The position numbers and the translations under genes were made by a program. This document shows, piece after piece, positions 22,219-32,050 of a stretch of 64,000 bases of DNA. Position 1 is the first letter of the stretch. Every line of letters begins with the position of its first letter. The notes under the pieces were generated by a model that saw nothing but the letters and a program-made list of their open reading frames with translations, was not told the origin of the DNA and did not search any database. The stretch is from contig BSBM01002077.1 of NCBI GenBank assembly GCA_027924585.1, forward strand, positions 107,001 to 171,000. Direction: 5' to 3'. Source of the DNA: Larix kaempferi. Its lineage: Eukaryota; Streptophyta; Pinopsida; Pinales; Pinaceae.

Positions 22219-23600
22219 CTAGGATAGATCCGGTAGATTCAATGTGGCTAGAAATGGTGACTTGGATGGTGCCGAGGAAAATGTTTGATATGCAGGTGAA
22301 GCTTGATGGCTCCACTGTTGGTTTCCTTGGGATTGAAAAGCATTCCAAGAGGGGTTACCTCCTTGCGGAGATTGCATCCAAAAAGATGGGTTACTTCCTG
22401 AATGTTGTCCACTCCATTGTGGAATAGGATGCATGTATGGATTTCCCCCTTATGGAGGTATGTTCCAATGAGATTGGTTACTTGGTGGAACATTACCACT
22501 CCATTGCGGGATAGGATTAATGGGTGGATTTCCCCCTTGTGGGGGTGGGCCCCAATAAGATTGGTTACTTGTCGGAATCTGACCACTCCATTGATTGTTT
22601 CCCTGGTTTTGATAAGTGTTCCAAGGTTGATTTCCCCCTTGCGGGGGTGGTGCCCAAGAAGATTGGTTGCTTCCTGGAACTTGTCCACTCCATTGTGGAA
22701 TGGGGTTGATAGGTGGGTTTCCTCCTGGTGTGCTTACAGTTGGGGGTATGGGAATTCCCCCAAGATTTACACTAGGAATAGTTGGTTGATGACCTCCGGA
22801 GGCATTTCCACTCATCTGTGGAGTATGACCCCAATTGGCATTAATGTTCCATGATCCATTGGGTCCACCGGGAATATTGAGATTCCATGGTAAAGGGTTT
22901 CCCCTAGAAGTAGGACTTGGAAAAAGGTTAGGTATACCAAGAGGATTTTGGTTTACTCCTTGAATGTTTTGACCTTGAGTAGTCAAACCATATGGAAAAC
23001 CCAAGTTTGGTAAGGAACACCCTCCAGTAGGGATTCTTGTGGACAAAGTGGATGTACTTCCGAGGTTGGAACCCAAAACTGTACCAACTGGCACTAAAGT
23101 GCTAGTTGAACTTGTGCTGATAGCAGGCATACTAACTAGTGGGATTGATATAAAGGCCAAATTGGAGGTATTGCTACTTCCAATAACTGTTAGGGGTTGT
23201 GTTGATGTAGTCCCTTGTGCTACTAATGAATCCATGGGGTTACTTGTGGGATTTTGCATAATAGCCCAATATCCAAAAAGAGGATTGATGTAATCTAGTG
23301 GTTCATTGATGTGAAGTACCATTGGGCCTGAAAGATTTGTCAAAGGTGGGTTTATGTGAGTAGCTGTGTTGTTCTCTAGTGTTTCAATTTCAAATGGAGC
23401 AAGAGCATCAACAATTTATGTGTTTTCCTTAGTAGGTAATGTTTCAGTATTTGTTTGATGTTGGTCTTCTCTATTGTTGTTAATTGAATCTAGAAGTTGT
23501 TCAGTTTCCAAGTCACAAGGTTGGGTGTTTTGTATTCGTCTCCGCAATGGAGTGGGGCCTTCCCATTCTAGTGACTCACCTCGCTACCACCGTGATTGGC
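22219..23600 (-). pseudogene. G1 Gag N-terminal region with Pro/Gly/Asn repeats
   Basis: Reads from about 23600 (SLEWEGPTPLRRRIQ) through a TAA near 23420 into a 297-codon open frame (22450-23343), then one more stop at 22450 and a 71-codon piece. The last 150 residues repeat a unit of about 40 residues: PQGGN, PPINPIPQWSGQ, SNQSxW, PPPQGGN. Three or four units are visible. No signal peptide or membrane segment. Such a low-complexity Gag extension could drive condensation or RNA binding, but that is inference. The true start codon is unclear. Confidence 0.75.
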
Positions 23601-26278
23601 GGATCGGGAGAGTAGCCACTTTGAATAATTTGATAAAAGAATATGTTTTAAATATGCTTTTAATTTGAAAAAATAGAATCACACAATCCTAAGGTAGTCT
23701 AGACTCAACAAAAATAAAAAGTGTCCACACAGTAAAAAGTCATATAGATCCAATCAAGCAAACTACTTTTCCAAAGAACTGAAGTTCAGTGAAAAGTTGG
23801 ATTAGAGGGCCTTCCGAAACTAGTAGCTGTTGAGGGATCTCAAGCCTCAAACAATTCCTAGCAGCGAAGGTATGAGAAACAATTACAATAAACTTTAATT
23901 GCCAGGGGTGCAAGTGTTGGTTCCTGACCAATCACCCTCCCAAGGAGTAAAAGCTCCAAATTCTATCTCATGTATTGAAAGATTTCCCTAATTACAAAAG
24001 CCTATGTGATATCCTAGGAAGAGCCACTAAAGTCACCACTTCACAATCAACGATCGGGCAGAACAGTTGTAAGTCAGGGACAACTCTCATAACCAAGCAC
24101 TCTAGAAAAGTGATGTCACCCTGAGGACTTGTCACTTCACATAGAATTCCTTGATTAGCTCATGTCCCACTAAACAAGCAAGAGGGGGGAACCACTCTTT
24201 ACTTATCCAGATTGACCTCGTAACGCATGTTTTAGAAGCGCTTTCCCAGCAAGATTTTTTTGCTACTAATGGATTTAAACTCTCAGTAATCAATGCTAGT
24301 TTCAAAATTTTTGCAACCCAGGAGTGTTAAATCTCCAAACCTAATACAAGGCACTAACCTAATCTTGTTGGTGATATGAAAATCAAAAGTTGGTCAATTT
24401 TAAATTAAGCGCCAATTTTAAGGGTAGTTTGTTTAGTTTCAGGAGTGGAAGTGAAACTGGTGGTATTTTGACTTGAATAATATGAACCACACAATGCAAT
24501 ATGCTCACTATACTACCTTTAAATTCGATGAATGTTCTAAACTAATGAAAGGTTATAGGTTCATGCGTGTCTTTCAATCATGCAAAATGGTGTGGTGGAT
24601 TTTGTATTTTCATGCACAGTTTTTCTGAAATATGGATAATAATTGATTTCAGAGATCAATGTAAACCAAACAAATATCTCAAGTGAAAATGAATCTAATT
24701 CTATTACATGGGGGATCTATGTTTCTCATTCACAAGATCGCACGAAGGCCCAAGTGAAGAGGATATGCAGAGCCCTTTGGAAAGCTTATGAATTAAATTC
24801 TAAATTGTTACACTTGAGATCCACTTTCTCATTCACAAGATCGCACGAAGGCCCAAGTGAAGAGGATACGGTGGCTCGAAAAACTGTATGCAAAACATTA
24901 AATCTACTATGTTACACATGAGATCCACTTTCTCATTCACAATATCGCACAAAGGCCCAAGTGAATAGGATACGGTGGCTCGAAAATAAGATGCTTGAAA
25001 AATCAAATAATAAATTGTTACACTTGAGATCCATTTTCTCATTCACAAGATCACACAAGGCCCAAGTGAAGAGGATACAGTGGCTCAGACACAACTTATC
25101 ACAAGAAAATTGAGATCTAAAGCTACAACTTCCTCTAATTTTGCAAGAGTATAATGAAAATACTTGTAAATCCAAAACAAAGTTTGACTAGTTAAAGCTT
25201 GTGTTTGTTGTGGGAAGAAGATTGTTTTCAAAATAACTCAAAGTGTGATGTTCAAAAAAAATTTGTTTTTTCAATGCAAATGAGTTCAAATGATATTTTC
25301 AAATGTTAGAATTTGAGATTTGGTTTCATGTTTCAGATATGCAAGGTAATGAGATTCAAACATTAAAGGGCCTTAAGGTTCTTTACACAATTTTTTATGT
25401 TTTTTCCACTTTTCACTATTTGCAAACTATGAATTTAATCAAAATGATATAAAGATCAGTCCTAATATTATCTAATCAGGGATCTAAAAGCAAAATATAG
25501 CCTTAAGCAAATGGATCTACCACAATATGTAAGAAAAATTTGAAAGAAATGTCAACTTAAGCCATTTTTAAAGGTTTTTTAATAGAAATCCCAAATCTGA
25601 AGATATCAATCCAAAACCTCCCAAATTTCTCAAAAATTAGTGGTAAACAAATATTAACATGTACTAAATCAATTTTCAGGTCTGGAAGTACAAAAATGAA
25701 GCTTAAGGTGGCCCTAAAGCAGTAAAATCTCAAAACTAGTTCTAGCAATTTTTGCAAATTTGAAACAAGAAAGCTTTAAAATTCTTTAAAAATCTTCCAA
25801 ATCTTGAGCAAAGGAGGGTCCAAATGAGGTTTAAACTCTAATATAAGAGGTTCCTAAGCCCATCCATAAAGAAAAATCACAAAAAATGGGACAAGAATCA
25901 AAAACCAAGCTCTCAAAACTCAAAAACCCGACCGGCACACAATCTAGAACATAGCAGAGCGCCAATAGGAGTCAAGCGCAGGTTGTACACTAGCAAGGTG
26001 AGCCAGTGGTGCAGGTTTCTAGTGTGCAAGGTGATCCAGTGCTTTGTGTACACAAGTGAAGTGCTCCATCCTTCTAAAGCAAGAAAATCCAAGATCCGGG
26101 ATCAATTTTGAAGGATTTTCTGAGTTGGAAGGTGGATTTAGGTCGGTTTGGGGCTTCTACACCTACATCAAAGGTTCTTGGATCGATCTTAAGGATGAAA
26201 TGGAGTATATCTGAAAGTATTAGAACACCTAAAATGAAGAAAATTTCAATAAAATTCAACTTAGTATGGTCACCAATC
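23601..26278 (-). other. G1 5' leader
   Basis: About 2.7 kb between the LTR and gag with no recognisable protein. It includes a four-copy tandem repeat (24715-25090). The end next to the LTR reads, on the minus strand, TGGTGACCATAC three bases after the LTR. That is a possible primer site starting TGG, but I do not recognise the tRNA. Confidence 0.6.
24715..25090. repeat. 104-bp tandem repeat in G1 leader
   Basis: Four imperfect units, with TCGCACGAAGGCCCAAGTG-like cores near 24738, 24841, 24945 and 25050, spaced by about 104 bp. Each also has ACACTTGAGATCCACTTTC or a close variant. They lie in the transcribed leader of G1. Confidence 0.85.
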
Positions 26279-27057
26279 TGATAATAGCTTTAAAGGTAGT
26301 GTTAGATCTACATTAAACAAGCTATCTTACTATGAAATGGTGAGTTCCAATGTCATGTATGAAACAATTAACACAAATTTCCTAAGGTATTTAATCAATT
26401 ATCAAACATTTCTAAAGATTCAAAACCATCATAAACACATCTCATATGGAAGGAAACTTGAATCATTTCATAAGCTAGAGAAGAAAGTACATATCTACCA
26501 TGGAGCTTGATGTGCATCCTTCTTCCTTTGCCATGAGCTATCCTTTCTCCACCCTTGCTTTTGATGAAGTTGAGCTTTCCAATCTTCAGAATCTCTCCAG
26601 CATGCCTTTGCTCTTCCTTTGTCCTGTCCTACTATGCCCCAAATGCCTTTGTTTTATAGCATTGGAAAATGGGCTCTCAAGTTTCTCTTTTCAATGTGGG
26701 ATTGTCCCTTTTCATGATTTTTTATTATTTTCTCTCAAAAATCCACTTTCCATAGTATTTTTATGCTTTGTCACAAATTTAGGATTTTCAAGCACAATTA
26801 ATGCAATCTTGTGCATTTCTTCTCACTATTGGCTAATGGAGACTAGATTTGAGCCTTCAATTGAGCATTTCAATCACTAAACCTTGTCTCTTTAGGATTT
26901 ATCTTTCTTCACTCAATCCTTCCAGTTATGGAAGTAGTGATTAGATCAAAGAGAACTGTTCTCTTATGTACTTGTCTTATGTCTTCATGTTGCGAGTGCA
27001 TAGTAAAAATATGCTTCTTCCTTCACTTGGTTAAGGGTGTTAATTTGATTGTTAACA
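26279..27057 (-). repeat. G1 5' LTR
   Basis: 779 bp, partner of 223-1005, with scattered substitutions and small indels. The minus-strand TATAAAAC is at 26651-26658. The right edge GTTAACA joins copia B sequence at 27058. Confidence 0.88.
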
Positions 27058-28330
27058 GCAAGCAATCTCAATAGGTATGACTTGAGGAGATGCAGGTATG
27101 TTTTGAAATATGTTTTATTTATCTGATGATTAAGTTCATGATATGTTTGTATTCATATTATTGAGGTTAGTACAATCATAATTAATTTTATATTTGTTTG
27201 ATCACCTTAGTAAAAGTATGAATGCATGTGAATGATAGAAGACATTCATTGATTAAGGGTTATGACACTCATGATTGTACTAATGCACTTGTCGTGTTGT
27301 ATGAGGATGATGTTGTCTACTAACATGAAAGGTACATGAAGAAAGACAAATCAAGTTCTAGATCAAAAATATATGACCATGATGATACGAAGACAAATAC
27401 TCATCCATAGTCTTTGATCACATAGAAGCTCTACTTACGAGGTATGTATGATTTGGTTCTACTATGCTTAACTTATGAGATATGCGGGTTACTAGCACAA
27501 GGTCTCTAAATCATTGAAGAGAACAAAGAATATATTGTTTGGGTATGTTAGACATAACTAGCAAGCATGCTAATCCAGGTATGTTTTTCTATATCGAGTT
27601 AGAATCCTATTTTGTGTTAGGATCTTAGACAAGTGTACTTTCATATGGTTGATAATGATTATTCCTGGAAATAGAGTTTAGCTAATCAAGTCTTTGTGCA
27701 TGTTGTGTTTCTTAGTTTGATTAATAATTATGACCGTACTTGTTTAAGATTATTTAGGGTTATAATGTTTTTAATCTTATTGAGATTATACTAATGAATG
27801 TGTGATTGTGTATGAGATCTTGAGGATGACACAATGATGAAACTAGTGCACACTTAAGCATGCATAGTGGTACAGGATGGATAGAAGTTCAAATACATAT
27901 AATCATGATGTTATCATAAAGGGAAAATAGAGATCAAGAGGGAGGCAACCACACAAACATAAAAGATAATTATTTGAGTTGTTATTTGAATTACTTCTTG
28001 AATCTCTGAATAGTTAATGATATTGCTCGTAATAGTTGTATCCATAATAGGTTATCATTGAAATGTCAACATGATTTGATGATTATGAAGTGTTACTAAT
28101 TGAATTTGATTTGTAGGAAAGATCGTGTGCTATGATCTACAAAAGAAGGATGATGAACACTTGTTCCGAAGAACAAGTGATGACTGTTCAACAAGAAGAC
28201 TTACAAATCAAACATATTATAGAAGTACAAAGCAAGGCTCATGGATAGACACACTTCCAGAGATAGATTACACCCATGGATGATTCCTAAGATTTGAAAG
28301 AAAATCACATGATTGAAGAAGTCTTTGTAC
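27058..28330 (+). other. Non-coding core of B (homologue of 16020-17310)
   Basis: Shares with A the ordered blocks ending GATGCAG then GTATGT (27090), CTTACGAG then GTATGTATG (27440), AATCCAG then GTATGTTT (27580), and TTTGATTTGTAG then GAAAGATC (28118). No conserved protein frame links A and B here. The donor-like GTATGT sites are all kept. Confidence 0.6.
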
Positions 28331-29421
28331 GGGTTCAACAGGTACCCAGGATTGATAGTCATTTGATGAGCTTAATGATTACCATGGGTGATGTGGATTT
28401 CAACCTTTGCTACAAGGTTGAAGATGGTTGCTATATACAGATGACATGATTCTCTCATATGCATGCAAGAAGGAACACACCATAGAGTTCGAGTGATCTT
28501 GAGGCTCATATCAGTAGACCCATATGACAGGAGATGGCACGGATAGATATGCAAAAGCTCACTCAATACAGAGTGTGCATGATGTTCAGTCACAAAGGGA
28601 GGACAATACTCAGATGTAGAAGACTCCACTTCAGAGGGAGTAGATCTCAAAGTTAAAGAATCTTGGCATGATTCTTGTGATTAGATATGTGGCTGAGATT
28701 TTTCCTTAGCCAAGGAAAATGTGAAGTAGAGATCCGGGATGATGGACGGTGGTTTCTACAGTTTACAGACAGATGATGTATTTAATGAATATCAGGCCAG
28801 ATATATGCTTTGTTGTGAACACCCTGAGTCAGTATCTAGTTGAGCCTAGACGTGTTCACCTGGTAGCTACAAAGCATGTGATGAGGTACCTGAAAGGCAC
28901 GATAAACTTTGGTGTATACTATGTTGGAGATCATGACTACAGATTGTATGGTTTTACAAATTCAAATTGGGCTGGAAGTGTCTCGGACAGGAAGAGCACC
29001 TCCGGTAGATGTTATTGTCTGGGATCTGCCATGATCTCATGGTTTAGCAGGAAGTTGTCCAGTGTTGCTCTCAGCACAGCTGAAGCAGCGTATATAGCAG
29101 CTTGTTCTACTAGTTGTGAGGCCATATGGATTCGGAAGTTGATGTCAGGACTATTTGACCTGGAGTTGGATACCACAGTGATTCTATGTGACAACCAAGT
29201 TGTATAAAGATGACAGAGAACCCAGTGTTCCATGACAAGTTAAAGCACATAGAAATATGGTATTTTTATATATGAGATATGGTACATAAGGGAGCTATAA
29301 AGCTCCAGTATGTGAGCACTAATGAGCAAGTTGTTGATGTGTTGACCAAGCCTCTGTCGAGAGGGAAGTTTGAATACTTCAGGGACAAGCTTGTAGTGGT
29401 TCAGATCAAGAGGGAGCAATG
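28331..29421 (+). pseudogene. B copia reverse transcriptase end and RNase H
   Basis: A LLYTDDMILS box occurs near 28440 in one frame, with frameshifts around it. The 152-codon open stretch 28749-29207 runs MYLMNIRPDICFVVNTLSQY, KHVMRYLKGTINFG, SNWAGSVSDRKSTSGR, ISWFSRKLSSVALSTAEAAYIAACSTSCEAIWIRKL and VILCDNQ. This is the copia RNase H with its Asp and Glu residues. Broken frames continue to the QVVDVLTKPLS-like end near 29370. It is the plus-strand twin of 14716-15803. Confidence 0.88.
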
Positions 29422-29595
29422 AGCTTGGATGAGGTAGCAAGTAGTCATGGGTCATGTGACGTAATTGAGTCTCCTAGTCTACGAGAGGATCTGAACAAGC
29501 GGTGAGGTAACATAGGTGGTTGCGGTGTGTAATGTAATGGATGCTCCTAGGTTGGACCCACCGAATGGCTCGCTCGATTCATGGATGAGGATAGT

Positions 29596-30060
29596 CACAT
29601 CCAGTATGAAAAAAGGCCTAGCACTATGGTGGAAAATCCTAGATTTGATCTAGGTCACATCCAGTATGAAAAAGGACTAGCATTGTGGTGGAAAATCATA
29701 GATTTGATCTAGGTCACATCCAATATGAAAAAGTACTGGCACTGTGGTGGAAAATACTAGATTTGATCCAGGTCACATCCAATATGAAAAAGGACTGGCA
29801 CTATGGTGGAAAATCCTAGATTTGATCTAGGTCACATCCAATATGAAAAAGGACTGACAATGTGGTTGGATTGTATCATCCTTGAACTTCAGTCCAGAAC
29901 GGATCTGGTGACTTATGTCCTCGAGAATGTGGTTGGATTGTATCATCCTTGGACTTCAGTCCAGAATGGATCCGGTGACTTTTGTCCTCAAGAATGTGGT
30001 GGGATTGTATCATACCTGGACTTATGTCTTAAAGTGAGAGGGATTGATCATCCCATAATA
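29596..30060. repeat. 59-bp and 67-bp minisatellites in B
   Basis: Five units of about 59 bp start CACATCCARTATGAAAAAGG at 29596, 29656, 29715, 29774 and 29833. Then come nearly three 67-bp units with GTGGTTGGATTGTATCATCC. The reverse complements of both motif types occur at 14000-14640 in element A. Confidence 0.87.
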
Positions 30061-30065
30061 GGATC

Positions 30066-30153
30066 ATGTGTGGTGCAGGTTATGTTGTTGTTGATCGAAA
30101 GATCAAGATGATGTTGTTGATCGAGAGATCAAGTGTTGTTGTAGATGATGACA

Positions 30154-30193
<40 letters not shown>

Positions 30194-30374
30194 CGATGAC
30201 GACAATGATGATGACAATGATGATGATGATGGTGGTGACGACAACGATGATGATGATGATGATGATGATGATAACAATGATGATGAAGATGATGATCAAG
30301 ATGATGAAGATGAAGAAGATGATCATGATGATGAAGATGTTGATGAGGAAGAGGGTGATGATGATGATGTTTGA
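30066..30374 (+). CDS. Poly-Asp ORF downstream of B pol
   Basis: 102 codons: MCGAGYVVVDRKIKMMLLIERSS, then almost pure Asp/Asn/Glu from the GAT tract. It starts like the A ORF at 13519. The acidic run is a direct reading of a microsatellite and would also give poly-Met or poly-Ser in other frames, so coding is doubtful. Confidence 0.22.
30143..30372. repeat. (GAT)n microsatellite
   Basis: About 230 bp of GAT/GAC/GAA triplets at the end of the left half of B, directly against the first 170-bp satellite unit. Confidence 0.93.
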
Positions 30375-31665
30375 GTCTATAAACCCTCCCACACCATCAA
30401 TGCATGCATCTAGTCTAACCATGCCAAATTTCAGTCCAAGCCAGCACATATTTAAAAAATTTCAACGTTGGCCCCATGTAGCACATTAATTAATCTATAG
30501 GTATGGTTTTTTATGCTCCAATGGTTAGTGTCAGTCATGTTTGAGTCTGGAAACCCTCCCACACCATCAATGCATGCGTCTAGTCTAACCATGCCAAATT
30601 TCAGTCCAAGCCAGCACATATTTAAAAAAATTCAACATTGGCCCCATGTAGCACATTAATTAATCTATAGGTATGGTTTTTTATGCTCCAATGGTTAGTG
30701 TCAGTCATGTTTGAGTCTGGAAACCCTCCCACACCGTCAATGCATGCATCTAGTCTAACCATGCCAAATTTCAGTCCAAGCCAGCACATATTTAAAAAAA
30801 TTCAAAGTTGGCCCCATACAGCACATTAATTAATCTATAGGTATGGTTTTTATGCTCCAATGGTTAGTGTCGGTCGTGTTTGAGTCTGGAAACCCTCCCA
30901 CGCCATCAATGCATGCATCTAGTCTAACCATGCCAAATTTCAATCCAAGCCAACACATATTTAAAAAATTTCAACGTTGGCCCCATGTAGCACATTAATT
31001 AATTTATAGGTATGGTTTTTGATGCTCCAATGGTTAGTGTTAATAATGTTTGAGTCTGGAAACCCTCCCACACCGTCAATGCATGCGTCTAGTCTAACCA
31101 TGCCAAATTTCAGTCCAAGCCAGCACATATTTAAAAAAATTCAATGTTGGCCCCATGTAGCACATTAATTAATCTATAGGTATGGTTTTTGATGCTCCAA
31201 TGGTTAGTGTCAGTCTTGTTTGAGTCTGGAAACCCTCCCACACTGTCAATGCATGCGTCTAATATAACCATGTCAAATTTCAGTCCAAGCCAGCACATAT
31301 TTAAAAAAAATCAACGTTGGCCCCATGTAGCACTTTAACTAATCTGTAGGTATGTTTTTTTATGTTCCAATGGTTAGTGTCAGTCCTGTTTGAGTATGGA
31401 AACCCTCCCACACCATCAATTCATGTATCTAGTCTAACCATGCCAAGTTTCAGTCCAAGCCAGCACATATTTAAAAAATTTCAACGTTGGCCCCATGTAG
31501 CACATTAATTAATCTATAGGTATTGTTTTTTATGCTCCAATGGTTAGTGTCAATTGTGTTTGAGTCTGGAAACCCTCCCACACCGTAAATGCATGCGTCT
31601 AGTCTAACCATGCCAAATTTCAATCCAATCCAGCACATATTTAAAAAAATTCAACGTCGAACCCG
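30369..31665. repeat. 170-bp satellite array (about 7.6 copies)
   Basis: Units begin GTTTGAGTCTGGAAACCC at 30369, 30539, 30709, 30878, 31048, 31218, 31388 and 31558, that is every 169-170 bp, and are nearly identical. Each holds TGCATGCRTCTAGTCTAACC, a TTTAAAAAAATTC tract and TTAATTAATCTATAGG. The last unit is cut after about 108 bp. The regular spacing is close to nucleosome length. It sits on the 3' side of the transposase gene. Confidence 0.95.
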
Positions 31666-32050
31666 TGCAGTACATGATCAAGCACGCTATTTGGGTTAGC
31701 ATGATAATTGTGCATTTCCTTATTGAGCTTCTCTTTGTTTCGAGAATAATTTAATATTCTCTACTAAACAAGGCCAACCACGTGAAGGTGGAAGCTCTTA
31801 TGGCCCCTCCCCCCCCTCACATCACTCTTAATTCCCCATAACCCGACAAAAATATCTATGTACAAAAAAATTAAATGTGTTTTTGTCATACTCTATAACA
31901 AGCAATGTTGCTCATTATAACATATAGGAAAATGGAAAAAACACTAAGAAACAGTTAATTTATTATACGTACCAATAAAATTCAATATTTCTATCGCAAT
32001 ATTAAATCAAAATATATAGAGTAGATATATTACTGCATACCTCGTACACT
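31666..32050 (-). other. CACTA sequence between transposase stop and satellite
   Basis: AT-rich, with a C run at 31807-31815. No coding or repeat structure recognised. Presumably 3' untranslated region. Confidence 0.5.

Larger units (their letters stand above)
223..27057 (-). mobile_element. G1: Ty3/gypsy Tat-like LTR retrotransposon (nested host)
   Basis: Two direct repeats of about 780 bp (223-1005 and 26279-27057) bound a minus-strand series of Gag, protease, reverse transcriptase, RNase H, integrase and a second RNase H. The LTRs run from TGTTAACA to TTATCA on the minus strand. The polypurine tract next to 1005 fits this orientation. Two later insertions interrupt it: chromovirus C inside integrase and copia A inside reverse transcriptase, both with perfect 5-bp duplications. 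Without them the element is about 13.7 kb, in the large range typical of Tat elements. The flanks (AGGAG before 223, GCAAG after 27057) do not form a convincing duplication. The assignment to Tat rests on the second RNase H and the VDEGAST protease motif. Confidence 0.87.

Noticed and set aside
22402-22854. Plus-strand open frame of 150 codons opposite the G1 Gag repeats
   Set aside because: Antisense reading of the Pro/Gly repeat, which avoids stops on both strands because of its composition.
30145-30489. Long open frames encoding poly-Met, poly-Ile or poly-Ser through the GAT tract
   Set aside because: They are alternative readings of the same microsatellite. Only the sense frame that shares a start with element A is mentioned, at low confidence.
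30369-31665. Satellite array as part of a gene or rRNA spacer
   Set aside because: No rRNA sequence nearby and no coding potential shared by the units. It is flanked by transposon and retrotransposon sequence.
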